From assembly GCF_002909235.1 (NCBI RefSeq), contig NZ_PHQQ01000019.1, forward strand, positions 54,879-118,878: 64,000 bases of DNA, in the 5' to 3' direction. Under the pieces are notes generated by a model that worked only from the letters and a program-made list of their open reading frames with translations, was not told the origin of the DNA and did no database searches. Below are positions 46,473 to 55,382 of the stretch, piece after piece. Position 1 is the first letter of the stretch; each line of letters begins with the position of its first letter. The translations under genes were made by a program, and so were the position numbers. The stretch is from Arenibacter catalasegens. Its GTDB lineage: Bacteria > Bacteroidota > Bacteroidia > Flavobacteriales > Flavobacteriaceae.

Positions 46473-48237
46473 TAATTACACAGTTTATTTAGGAACCCTT
46501 TTATTGATATTTTGTCTTCCTTGCCTAGGAAGTGCGCAAATAGAAAAATCAGATTGCAAAATTATAAAGGCAACAGAATTTGGCGCCTTGCCTAATGACG
46601 AAAAAGATGATACAGAGGCTCTGAGACGTGCTGTACGATCGGCGGCATCTTCCCAAGAATGTGCCATTTTGTATATTGAGCCAGGCACTTACCACATATC
46701 GGATCCACTAGCACTAAAGATCCAAGAGGAGGCCATGTCAGGAAAATTGGGTGCAAATCCCCAGGACAAATTATTCATTCCCAATCAGGAATATGCCATT
46801 GGCCTTGATTTTGATGAAGCAGAGAATCTGGTCATTGAGGCAGCTGGAGTGCAATTGCTCTGTGATGGATGGATGGAGCCACTTTCGTTTCGGAACACTA
46901 AAAATATTACCTTAAACGGAATCACTATAGATTATAAGCGAAGACCCAACAATCAAGGGGAAGTTACGTCCTTGGGGAGCAACTATGTTGAGGTGTATTT
47001 TACAGACAAGGAGATGCTGCAACACAATCAGATTGTATTGCGTATTATGGTGTTCGACAAAAAGAAAAATTCCTTTACCGGTGCAGGGGTCTATCATGAG
47101 AAAATGGAATTCGTGGGCCCCAATACTGTGCGCTTTTATGGAAAGAACATTAGGGGTCAATCGGAAATAGGTAATATGCTGCTCACCTTTTCAGGATATC
47201 ATTATCGTCCTGCCATTTTAATTTATAAGACCCAAAATATTGAATTGAACCATGTAACCATACATTCCCAAGCAGGAATGGGAATTGTAGGGCATCTCAG
47301 TGAAAACATTAGCATGAATCACTTAAGGGTAGTGCCTTCTGAGGGCCGTTATGCCTCTACCAATACCGACGCTACCCATTTTGCCACGAACAGGGGGTTA
47401 ATTAGGTTCAATGGCTGTGAGTTTGCTGGGCAAGGTGATGATGCCACCAATGTGCACACCTATTATGTTTCCATCGCCAATACTTCAAAAGAAGGATATT
47501 ACGATATTATGGTCGATAGAAAGAATTATACCCATTCCTCTTATCTGGATGAACCCACGGAAGGTGATATAATGGCTTTGGTAGATAAAAATACCTTGGA
47601 AGAATTGGATTACCTTAGGGTAAGACGATTTTGGCCCTATCCATTGCAGGACAAGGTTAGGATCCAATTTGATGGAAAGCTACCTAAAAAAATAGAAGAT
47701 TACTACCTAATTAATATATCGGCATCACCAAGATTGGAGTTTGTCAATAACACCATCCGTTCCCACAGGGCACGTTCAGTTTTAGTAAAGACCCGTAAGG
47801 TGTTGATTCAGAACAATTCTTTTGAAAATACGACCGGCACTGCCATACACTTGGGTGTTGAAGGTGATTGGGGTGAAGGACCTGCCTCTGAAGATGTGGT
47901 TATAAGGGGTAATAAATTTACCAATTGTGGTTTAGGCGGTCCCAATGACGGCACTTTAGACGGTGCATCGGCAATTGCACTTCATGTAAAGGCCAAAAAC
48001 ACCAGTGTGCAGGGACTGCATAGGCGCATTTTGATAGATAATAATACTATTTATGGAGGACAACATGCCATTGTTGTTAAGGGTTCAGAAGATGTGACCT
48101 TACGAAACAATACTTTTAAAAACATTGGTGGAGACCCCATTATTATTGGCTCATCAAAACGTGTTAGTGCTTATGATAACAAGGGTGCTGAAACATTGAA
48201 GACGGATGTTAATGTTCCTAGACTACCAAATTTATAG
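46465..48237 (+). CDS. GH110-like parallel beta-helix glycosidase, copy 1
   Basis: A 590-residue secreted protein from ATG 46465 (MNNNYTVYLGTLLLIFCL), overlapping the previous stop by 8 bases. The frame is open further upstream but only this start gives a signal peptide. The beta-helix begins ATEFGALPNDEKDDTEALRR. A central segment reads TDATHF with Asp302, then CEFAGQGDDATNVHTYYV with Asp325 and Asp326. This spacing of 23/24 residues between one Asp and an Asp pair matches the catalytic layout I recall for GH110 (general acid, then general bases). GH110 removes alpha-1,3-linked galactose. Similarity to the second copy (50912) is limited to the fold and the active-site motifs. Confidence 0.75.
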   Translation: MNNNYTVYLGTLLLIFCLPCLGSAQIEKSDCKIIKATEFGALPNDEKDDTEALRRAVRSAASSQECAILYIEPGTYHISDPLALKIQEEAMSGKLGANPQDKLFIPNQEYAIGLDFDEAENLVIEAAGVQLLCDGWMEPLSFRNTKNITLNGITIDYKRRPNNQGEVTSLGSNYVEVYFTDKEMLQHNQIVLRIMVFDKKKNSFTGAGVYHEKMEFVGPNTVRFYGKNIRGQSEIGNMLLTFSGYHYRPAILIYKTQNIELNHVTIHSQAGMGIVGHLSENISMNHLRVVPSEGRYASTNTDATHFATNRGLIRFNGCEFAGQGDDATNVHTYYVSIANTSKEGYYDIMVDRKNYTHSSYLDEPTEGDIMALVDKNTLEELDYLRVRRFWPYPLQDKVRIQFDGKLPKKIEDYYLINISASPRLEFVNNTIRSHRARSVLVKTRKVLIQNNSFENTTGTAIHLGVEGDWGEGPASEDVVIRGNKFTNCGLGGPNDGTLDGASAIALHVKAKNTSVQGLHRRILIDNNTIYGGQHAIVVKGSEDVTLRNNTFKNIGGDPIIIGSSKRVSAYDNKGAETLKTDVNVPRLPNL

Positions 48238-48415
48238 TCATGGAAAAAACCAATGAAAAAGACGATTGAACCCTTTTTTAGTACTGGAAAATGAGGATTC
48301 TACCCCATAATCAAAATTATAATTTTAGTTTTCTTTTTGATATTGTTAGCCGCCCAACCTAATGTTCTACGGTTATAATCGTAATTTATAACATATGAAA
48401 AGTTGATATTTTTTA

Positions 48416-48590
48416 GGCAATTCGGCTGCAACTGGCGGATTGGTGGTGGTAAATCCTATGTATGCATCTGACGTAAAAAGTGAAATTATATGACCCTAAA
48501 ATTGTAAAATTACTGGAAGAAAGTACCTTTGGACATGCCGATAAAATTATGATGATACCAACTAAAGGAGGGTTGTTATATTTAGAGTAA
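48416..48590 (+). pseudogene. Remnant of a decayed gene (one frameshift)
   Basis: The 395-base gap after the first GH110-like gene contains a peptide-like stretch in two frames. The first, GNSAATGGLVVVNPMYASDV then KSEII, ends at TGA 48491; the second, shifted by +1, continues YDPKIVKLLEESTFGHADKI then MMIPTKGGLLYLE to TAA 48588-48590. Joined across the shift near 48488 this makes one C-terminal fragment of about 57 residues. No start is seen. It looks like the last part of a deleted gene. I cannot name the family. Confidence 0.5.
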
Positions 48591-48632
48591 TTTGTTTGGA
48601 ACAGATTACTACTGTGAAATAAAAAAAATAGT

Positions 48633-50915
48633 ATGAATAAACATTGCAACACGAAACGCTTCAAAATAGGTTTGGTTACATTGTTTTTGCCAATTTTTGC
48701 ATTAGCACAGATACCCGCGGACATTGTTGGAAAAGAGAGCAGCAGTCCTAAGACTATAATATCTAAGCATCTAGCTATTTTTAATGAAAAACCTAATAAA
48801 ATACCTGTTCCCTATTCTGTGGATGCCCCATTGATGGGCAACGGGTTTACCGGTGTCGCAATTTCGGGACCTCCGGAAAAGCAGGTGTATTATTTGGCCA
48901 GAAATGATTTTTGGCGTTTAAAATCTTCTTTTAACCAATCGTTTCCTGCAGTTTTGGGAAAATTGGAAATCAGTTTACCCGGCCTTGCCAATGCAACGTA
49001 TTTGGTGGAACAGGATTTGTACAGCGCAAAAACTAAATCCAAATTTGAAATTCAAGGTAAGGAAGTCCACTTTACAAGCTATGTTTCCGCTGCTGAGGAT
49101 TTTATGGTAGTACAGATAGACATGATCGGTAAAGGAAAGTTAGAGGGTACAATTAATCTAGATTTACCTGGTGAACAGGAATTGATCGACAATCCTCCCT
49201 TTGATGTCATATTCCCCACAGTAGCCGATAAAGGGGAAGCTTCAAACGGTATTTTTTATATTTCAAGGGCTTTTGAGGAAGATGTTGATATCCCAACTAA
49301 AGCTGTAGCGGCATTTAAAATTATAGATAATCCTGCCAAAACATTTATAATTTCAGAAGCAAAACCGGTTTTCATCGTTATGGCATTTTCCAGCAATTTC
49401 AAGAATGATGCCCCTTTGCAATCGGTAATTCGCAAACTGGATGAGATTAATGATGGGGATGTAAAAGACATGGACAGTGCACATACCTCTTGGTGGGCCA
49501 ATTTTTGGTCGAAATCCTATGTAAATATTAAGGACCCGATCATAGAAAAACAATACTACCTCTCCCAATACACCATGGCGAGTTGTAGTCGAGACTTGAA
49601 TTTCCCTCCGTCAATTTTTGGCTCTTGGATAACTAAGGAACGCCCACACTGGAATGGGGATTATCATTTAAACTACAATCATTTCGCGCCTTATTACGGT
49701 TTGTTTTCGTCTAATCATCCGGAACAGGCAATCACCAGTAACATGCCTTTATTGGCGCAACAAGAAAGAGGGGAATATTATTCCGAAAAAAACACAGGTA
49801 TTAAGAACGGTATTATTTTGCCAGTAGGCGCTGGCCCCTTAGGAATAGAGACTACTCGCAAAAATAAACTAATGATAGAACATCGTTCCAATTGGATCGA
49901 TGAGGGCAATGTAGAGGACGAAGGTTTGTTTTACGGACAAAAGAGTAACTCCGCCTATGCCGTAGTAAATATGGCCCAACACTTCTATACTACATATGAC
50001 AAAGAATATACCATAAAATATTACCCATTTGTTAAAGGGGTAGCTACTTTTTGGGAAAATTACCTAAGGTATGAGAATGGCCGCTATGTTATATATGACG
50101 ATGCCATTCATGAAGGAACTGTAGGTACGGTAAACCCCATTCTTTCTTTGGGCCTAGTGCGAATGGTGATGAATGCCGCCATTGACATGAGCGTTAATTT
50201 AGGAGTTGATTCCACCAGAAGAAAACAATGGCAACAGATAATAGATAAATTATCAGACTATTCCTTCCAAATGCGAGACGGTAAAAAAGTTTTTCGGTAT
50301 ACTGAGAAAGGAACCGATTGGTGGAATGACAATACATTGGGAATCCAACACATCTATCCGGGCGGACAAATAGGATTGGATAGCGATCCAGAACTACTAA
50401 AAGTTGCCCATAACACCATTGGCGTAATGCATCGTTGGATCGATTTTAATGGCTCCAATAGTTTCTTTCCTGCAGCAGTTCGTGTAGGGTACGAAGCTGA
50501 TTCTATCTTAACCAATCTAAATCGATATGCTAAAAACACCTATCCAAATGGACTTCAGAAAAATAATCCCCATGGCATAGAAAATATGAGCACAGTGCCC
50601 AATACCATTAATGAAATGCTTTGTATGGGCCATGGTGGAATATTACGTGTTTTTCCTGTTTGGCCTAAAAATAAAGATGCTAGTTTTAAAACCTTAAGGG
50701 CATATGGAGCTTTCTTGGTTTCTAGTGAACTAAGGAACGGGATAGTCTTATACGTGGATATTTTGAGTGAAAAAGGTCGTGTTTGCACCATGAAAAACCC
50801 ATGGCCCAAAAACAGTGTCCAGTTATACAGGAATGGAAAGAAAGCAGAACTATTGCATGGCGATAGCTTTTCTTTTCCTACCCAAGTGAATGAAAAAATA
50901 TTGCTAAAATTATGA
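48633..50915 (+). CDS. GH95-like glycosidase
   Basis: A 760-residue secreted protein (signal to about residue 25, ending FALAQ). The N-terminal beta-sandwich contains DAPLMGNGFTGVAISGPPEK then VYYLARNDFW, typical of GH95 (and GH65-like) enzymes. The (alpha/alpha)6 barrel has HWNGDYHLNYNHFAPYYG, whose Asn347 and Asn349 correspond to the catalytic Asn pair of GH95; AIHEGT supplies a likely acid (Glu494). The C-terminal motif that is normally IDGNFG reads IENMST, with Glu650 in the Asp position. GH95 covers alpha-1,2-L-fucosidases and alpha-L-galactosidases. The changed motif suggests a distinct subfamily. It overlaps the next gene by 4 bases. Confidence 0.75.
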   Translation: MNKHCNTKRFKIGLVTLFLPIFALAQIPADIVGKESSSPKTIISKHLAIFNEKPNKIPVPYSVDAPLMGNGFTGVAISGPPEKQVYYLARNDFWRLKSSFNQSFPAVLGKLEISLPGLANATYLVEQDLYSAKTKSKFEIQGKEVHFTSYVSAAEDFMVVQIDMIGKGKLEGTINLDLPGEQELIDNPPFDVIFPTVADKGEASNGIFYISRAFEEDVDIPTKAVAAFKIIDNPAKTFIISEAKPVFIVMAFSSNFKNDAPLQSVIRKLDEINDGDVKDMDSAHTSWWANFWSKSYVNIKDPIIEKQYYLSQYTMASCSRDLNFPPSIFGSWITKERPHWNGDYHLNYNHFAPYYGLFSSNHPEQAITSNMPLLAQQERGEYYSEKNTGIKNGIILPVGAGPLGIETTRKNKLMIEHRSNWIDEGNVEDEGLFYGQKSNSAYAVVNMAQHFYTTYDKEYTIKYYPFVKGVATFWENYLRYENGRYVIYDDAIHEGTVGTVNPILSLGLVRMVMNAAIDMSVNLGVDSTRRKQWQQIIDKLSDYSFQMRDGKKVFRYTEKGTDWWNDNTLGIQHIYPGGQIGLDSDPELLKVAHNTIGVMHRWIDFNGSNSFFPAAVRVGYEADSILTNLNRYAKNTYPNGLQKNNPHGIENMSTVPNTINEMLCMGHGGILRVFPVWPKNKDASFKTLRAYGAFLVSSELRNGIVLYVDILSEKGRVCTMKNPWPKNSVQLYRNGKKAELLHGDSFSFPTQVNEKILLKL

Positions 50916-52798
50916 TTATTATACCATGGGATAGGTTAGGTACTTTTTTGAGAATGCAAATACATACGCTTACCCTTTTTCTAATTATAGGAGCCCTTAA
51001 TTTATTAAATGCCCAACAAATAATAGACCTCAAGGATTATGGGGTTAGGGCCAATTCCTTTCAGGATGCCGTTCCTGCCATAGCCAAAGCATTAGCAGAA
51101 GCTGCGAAATATGATTCTGCGGTGGTACGTTTTCCAAAGGGTCGAATCGATCTGTGGCCTGCCGAAGCTGCCAAGAGGGAATTGTATGTTTCCAATGCTA
51201 CAGAGTCCGACTCCCTGAGCAAGGTTAAAAATGTAGGTATTCTATTGGAGAATATGAGTAACATTACTTTGGAAGGCGATGAAACCATAATAATGAGCCA
51301 TGGGAAAATGGTACATCTGGCGAATATTAATAGCCGGAATATTACGGTAAAAAATATTGGTTTCGACTACGAAAGGCCAACCATGTCCGAATTCACAATA
51401 TTGGAGGTGCAGGATGATTATGCCTTGGTAAAAGTTCACGGCGATTCGCGCTATTCTGTTATCGACCAAAAAGTGGTGTGGTATGGGGAGGGCTGGAAAT
51501 CTGGGAAATTACATACTATTAAGTTTGACCCTGACCTTGAAGCAATGTATTATTTTAGAAATCCGGCTTTTGACAATGCCATAGCTACGGACCTTGGTAA
51601 TAACCAAATTCAATTCCGGGGAGATTTTGTCAATGCGGGATTAGCTACGGATGATGTTTTAACAATGCGGGATACCTACCGGGATTGCTTGGGTATACTC
51701 AATCATTTTTCAGAGAATTTGATTTTTGAGAACATTGGATTCCATTATATGCACGGCTTGGGAATGGTGAGCCAATTTTCCAAGAATATTTCTGTAGATG
51801 GCCTTAGAGCGAAACCTAGGCCCGAAACAGGAAGGATAATCGCCGGTTTTGCCGATTTTCTTCATTTTTCCGGTTGCTATGGCAAGATTTCCATAGATAA
51901 CAGTCTTTTTTCGGGATCTCATGATGATCCCGTAAATGTGCATGGTACCCATTTGCGTGTTGTTGGCCATGACGGGGACAAGATAAAAGTGCGGTTTATG
52001 CACCACCAAACATGGAATTTGATGGCCTTTGAAGAAGGTGATTCCATTGGATATGTAGACAACGAGAACCTATTGGTGTACCAAAATGCGGTTGTAAAAA
52101 AGGTAACAAAACTGTCGGACAGGGAGCTAGAACTATACTTGGACCGCCCAGTGCCCAAAGAATTAAAGGAGAAGCATTGTGTGGAAAACCTTACTAAAAC
52201 CCCTGAATTGGTAGTACGGAATAATAGATTTGAACATACCAATACACGAGGACTTCTGGTAACAACGCGAAAGAAAGTATTGATAGAGGGAAATACTTTT
52301 TTTAGAACCGGTATGCATGCCATTCTTATTGCCAACGACTGTAATTTCTGGTATGAATCTGGAGCGGTAAAGGACGTTACGATCAGAAACAATAAATTTA
52401 TTGAATGTGGTTACAATTCTTTTCCCAATACCTATCCCATCGCTATTATGCCGGAGACCCATAATTTTGTAAAGAATCAATATGTACATTCCAATATTAG
52501 CATTGTGGATAATGAGTTCACGCTTTTTGGTCCCCCATTATTATTCGCTAGGGCAACGGAGAATATTACTTTTGAACACAACAAGGTGAGGAGAGGAGAG
52601 CAGGACATTTTTCCTATTAGCGATCAACCCATGTTTTTCTTGGAACATTGTACAGATGTAAGTATCCGGTCGAATGAGATGGATACCGAAGAAATGGACA
52701 CCAAGATCCAGATCAAGGATATGAAAAAGTCACAAATAAAATATGACTCTAAAAACGAATTGCAATTAATTTCAAAACCCAATGTCAAACCCTTTTAA
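50912..52798 (+). CDS. GH110 alpha-1,3-galactosidase-like parallel beta-helix enzyme, copy 2
   Basis: A 628-residue protein if begun at the ATG overlapping the previous stop by 4 bases; a signal peptide begins at the internal ATG 50954 (MQIHTLTLFLIIGALNLLNA), which may be the true start. The beta-helix is preceded by LKDYGVRANSFQDAVPAIAK. The catalytic layout is ADFLHFSGC (Asp315 from the first ATG) and GSHDDPVNVHGTH (Asp338, Asp339). The 23/24 spacing and total length of about 615-630 are those of GH110, known for removing the terminal alpha-1,3-galactose of blood group B and related structures. I am more confident here than for copy 1 because the whole protein follows the family style. Confidence 0.85.
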   Translation: MIIIPWDRLGTFLRMQIHTLTLFLIIGALNLLNAQQIIDLKDYGVRANSFQDAVPAIAKALAEAAKYDSAVVRFPKGRIDLWPAEAAKRELYVSNATESDSLSKVKNVGILLENMSNITLEGDETIIMSHGKMVHLANINSRNITVKNIGFDYERPTMSEFTILEVQDDYALVKVHGDSRYSVIDQKVVWYGEGWKSGKLHTIKFDPDLEAMYYFRNPAFDNAIATDLGNNQIQFRGDFVNAGLATDDVLTMRDTYRDCLGILNHFSENLIFENIGFHYMHGLGMVSQFSKNISVDGLRAKPRPETGRIIAGFADFLHFSGCYGKISIDNSLFSGSHDDPVNVHGTHLRVVGHDGDKIKVRFMHHQTWNLMAFEEGDSIGYVDNENLLVYQNAVVKKVTKLSDRELELYLDRPVPKELKEKHCVENLTKTPELVVRNNRFEHTNTRGLLVTTRKKVLIEGNTFFRTGMHAILIANDCNFWYESGAVKDVTIRNNKFIECGYNSFPNTYPIAIMPETHNFVKNQYVHSNISIVDNEFTLFGPPLLFARATENITFEHNKVRRGEQDIFPISDQPMFFLEHCTDVSIRSNEMDTEEMDTKIQIKDMKKSQIKYDSKNELQLISKPNVKPF

Positions 52799-52804
52799 AA
52801 AGGG
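52790..52804. terminator. Short symmetric hairpin at convergent gene ends
   Basis: CCCTTTT and AAAAGGG flank a single A, exactly where the plus-strand GH110-like gene and the minus-strand dus gene end and overlap by 4 bases. A few T residues follow on the plus strand. It could act in both directions; the loop is too small for a standard terminator unless the inner pairs open. Confidence 0.35.
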
Positions 52805-53760
52805 CTTTTGACTTTCATTTCAGAATTTATAATTTGATCAACCGCTAGTCTGTATTTTACAGGATTTCCGGCTTTTTTTATGGCTTTGTACGTTTTCTGT
52901 GGATTGGAGGTAGATTGTGAAAAGAACTCCCAAAAACCTAGCATTTTCATTTTTATAGGTGTCGGTCCAGTCAAGTACTCGTCGTATTGCTTGTAAATAG
53001 TGTCATGAAATTCTGAAAAAATAGACCATCGGTTTTGGGGATATTCCGTAGTGTTATTTTTGATCATACTGGGTAAAAAAGGATCGGCAATTAAACCGCG
53101 ACCGATCATAAAGTGATCTATAGTCGGAAACCGTTTTTCAATGGCTTTAAAAGCAGATACGCTCGTAATGTCTCCGTTGTAGTACAACTTGTGTTTGGTA
53201 CTACTGAGGCATTTTTCAAAAGCATCTAAATCTACGGGGCCTTTGTAGAGTTGCTTACCAATTCTGGCGTGAATGGCAATGTTTTTAAGCGGGTATTGGT
53301 CTAAAATAGGAAAGGCGTCCAGAATTTCTTCTGCGTTTTCGTAACCCATTCTCATTTTCATTGAAACCAAAATATCTGTTTCGTTGTGTGCTCTGTGTAA
53401 GACTTCGTCAATTCTTTTAGGATTGCAAATTAAGCCAGAGCCCATTCCCGATTTAGTAACCATAGGATAAGGGCAACCTAAATTCCAATTCAATTCTTTA
53501 TAGCCCAAGCTCTGCACGTATTTGGCAACAAATAAAAACTCCTCGGGATCATTAGTGATTATTTGCGGAATCACCTCTAAAGTAGTGTTGTTTTCGAGTA
53601 ATAGATCGTTTTGATAGGACTGCTTAATTTTCAGCTTTCCATTTAGTCTAATGTAGGGCGAATAAAAAGTATCGATACCCCCAAAGTAATGATTGAAGGC
53701 ATTGCGAAACCTGAAATCTGTAAAACCTTGTAAAGGTGATGAAAGTAGGGTAGAGGCCAT
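52795..53760 (-). CDS. dus: tRNA-dihydrouridine synthase (Dus)
   Basis: A 321-residue flavoprotein that reduces uridine to dihydrouridine in tRNA with NADPH. The barrel starts LLSSPLQGFTDFRFRNAFNH; NWNLGCPYPMVTKSGMGSGL contains the catalytic Cys (LGCP) and the following Lys/Gly stretch; VSMKMRMGYEN, IAIHARIGKQLYKG, YYNGDITS and MIGRGLIADPF are the FMN-binding segments. All residues expected of the family are present. The three families DusA, B and C cannot be told apart safely here. The gene is convergent with the GH110-like gene and is a housekeeping gene that marks the end of the glycan locus. Confidence 0.93.
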   Translation of the reverse strand: MASTLLSSPLQGFTDFRFRNAFNHYFGGIDTFYSPYIRLNGKLKIKQSYQNDLLLENNTTLEVIPQIITNDPEEFLFVAKYVQSLGYKELNWNLGCPYPMVTKSGMGSGLICNPKRIDEVLHRAHNETDILVSMKMRMGYENAEEILDAFPILDQYPLKNIAIHARIGKQLYKGPVDLDAFEKCLSSTKHKLYYNGDITSVSAFKAIEKRFPTIDHFMIGRGLIADPFLPSMIKNNTTEYPQNRWSIFSEFHDTIYKQYDEYLTGPTPIKMKMLGFWEFFSQSTSNPQKTYKAIKKAGNPVKYRLAVDQIINSEMKVKSPF

Positions 53761-54008
53761 TTATTTGTTTAGCTGGGCAAAGATAGGATAATTGGTTGAT
53801 GGTTTTCATTAAGGATTAAATCCTTAAACGATTTTCACGCATAGAGTGCATCTAATTTCACCTTCTCCAATCTACTCTAGTTGGTGAAATATAGTTGAAT
53901 TATACAATACTTGGCGATAATTATGTAACGCGAACGCTAGGAAATTAGCTCACCTTTGTATGTTGGCATCTTAAAAACGGCAACACTAAAAATTTAAAAA
54001 ATAAACAA

Positions 54009-54542
54009 ATGAAAAATTTATTATTTATTATAGTGCTTCTGATTTCTGTAACGCTATTGGCACAAGAAAATCCAAAGGAAGTAAAACAAGAGACGGAAGT
54101 AACTACTGTTAAAACAAACCATGGTGATAAAATTTCCGCAAAGAGTGTAAAGGTAGTTACCAAAGAAACATCAGACATTAAGTTGGACAAAAGTAATCAA
54201 GACCGCGTAAAATCAAGTACAAAAGTAGAAAAAGAGGTTTATGTGGATAATGATGACAATACCGGTTATCAGTTTTTAACAAAAGAGACGTATTATATTT
54301 CCGATGGCGGTAATTATGTTTTTTCTCCTAATGATCAGGGTTTTGGTATAAAATATAATCCAGACAATGCTGCATCGGTAGAAAGTGCAAATTCCTGGGC
54401 CTCAAGTAATGATGAATATTATATTGTAGAAGGAGAAACACATTCTGGTATTGGTCATTTCAATACTAATGGGGATTTTGTTGTAGAATATTATAACAAA
54501 GACACCCAACAAGTTGATGTAAAAGTATATCAGAAAAACTAG
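54009..54542 (+). CDS. Secreted small protein of unknown function
   Basis: A 177-residue exported protein with a standard signal peptide (MKNLLFIIVLLISVTLLAQ). The mature part begins with about 70 residues very rich in Lys, Thr, Glu and Val (KEVKQETEVTTVKTNHGDKI), followed by a beta-rich, Asn/Tyr-rich C-terminal half (DDNTGYQFLTKETYYISDGG, GIGHFNTNGDFVVEYYNKD). It has no cysteine and no recognised motif. It is transcribed alone and ends at a clear terminator. Family unknown. Confidence 0.72.
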   Translation: MKNLLFIIVLLISVTLLAQENPKEVKQETEVTTVKTNHGDKISAKSVKVVTKETSDIKLDKSNQDRVKSSTKVEKEVYVDNDDNTGYQFLTKETYYISDGGNYVFSPNDQGFGIKYNPDNAASVESANSWASSNDEYYIVEGETHSGIGHFNTNGDFVVEYYNKDTQQVDVKVYQKN

Positions 54543-54566
54543 TTTATAGTATTCATACAATTTAAT

Positions 54567-54598
54567 GAGTCCTGATTTATTCAGGACTCTTTGCGTTT
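54567..54598 (+). terminator. Terminator after the 177-residue secreted protein gene
   Basis: GAGTCCTGA pairs perfectly with TCAGGACTC around a TTTAT loop, followed by TTTGCGTTTT. It is 24 bases past the stop codon and is a strong intrinsic terminator. Confidence 0.8.
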
Positions 54599-55382
54599 TA
54601 GAGGTTTAATATATCTGGCCATTGAATTCAGAAACGAGTTCTGGGTTTCGTTAATAAATTGGAAAAAACGGTTCATGCTTAATTGTTGTGTTTCTTCAAA
54701 AATTGGGATGAATATGATTTATCGTGTTCTTTGATTTTAGCTATATTTATTGGGCATAATCGCATTAAATTTTTGTTGAAATTATCTTTTCATTTTCTTT
54801 GCTTGTCCAAATAAAACGAAACAAAAGAAAAGACCCTTCTTCGCTAGGTGGCCCATAAAATCTTTAGATTTTATGGGCCGATGGCATGGCCTAAATTATT
54901 TCCAAGGCTTCAATAATTCTTTACGGCCAGGCCATCTCCACGACGGAAGAAGATCAACCTAACAACGGACTTTGAAGCCAATGTTCAACGTTATTGAATA
55001 GCGGATAAGGTTTTTTCTGGACTTTATAAGTTGACGGAACAAAGGAACGGCCTATTTTCAATTTACTTAAGTGGTTATTATTGTTTTTTATAGGTTTTCG
55101 TGAATCTTCGATTTCGTTTTAAATCAAGTGGATTTCACATTGGGCGGGGGTAGCCGTAGCGCAAGGTGACCACTTCTACTGCTGGCTCCTCGAAACAAAG
55201 GTATACCGTACCTTCGTTTTTCGGCCCTGGTTCGTTTTTTGGGCGATGCAAAAAATGAACAGGACACAAACTGTGGGATAATTAATTCTATCTTTTCCAA
55301 CTCTCACACAACTTTTGGGATTGATCCATAAAAACAACACCAGCTTTTGTAAACTTAAAAAAAGATATTGATAAACCTCCCT
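54599..55382. repeat. Non-coding region with dispersed repeats, copy 1
   Basis: About 780 bases without a gene. It includes the 117-bp branched element (54836-54952, listed separately), a module at 55061-55116 (AGTGGTTATTATTG to GAATCTTCGATTT), and a GC-richer module at 55121-55240 with several small inverted repeats. All three recur at 62851-63423, but in a different order. The 55061 module also recurs as a diverged copy at 59506-59560. The GC content of the 55121 module is well above its surroundings. Confidence 0.75.
54836..54952. repeat. 117-bp branched structured element, copy 1
   Basis: An outer stem CTTCTTC (54836-54842) / GAAGAAG (54946-54952) encloses two hairpins. Hairpin 1 has arms GGCCCATAAAATC and GATTTTATGGGCC with loop TTTA (54850-54879), a perfect 13-base stem. 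Hairpin 2 has arms GATGGCATGGCC (54880-54891) and GGCCAGGCCATC (54925-54936) with one mismatch. The whole can fold as a three-way junction in DNA or RNA. A second copy of the same length lies at 63071-63187. No T-run follows it, so a simple terminator is unlikely. Confidence 0.75.

Noticed and set aside
54850..54879. Hairpin 1 as a simple intrinsic terminator
   Set aside because: No T-run follows on either strand, the nearest upstream gene already has a strong terminator at 54567, and the hairpin belongs to a larger conserved element.
54599..55382. Insertion sequence
   Set aside because: There is no transposase frame, no clear terminal inverted repeats around the modules and no target duplication that I can see.
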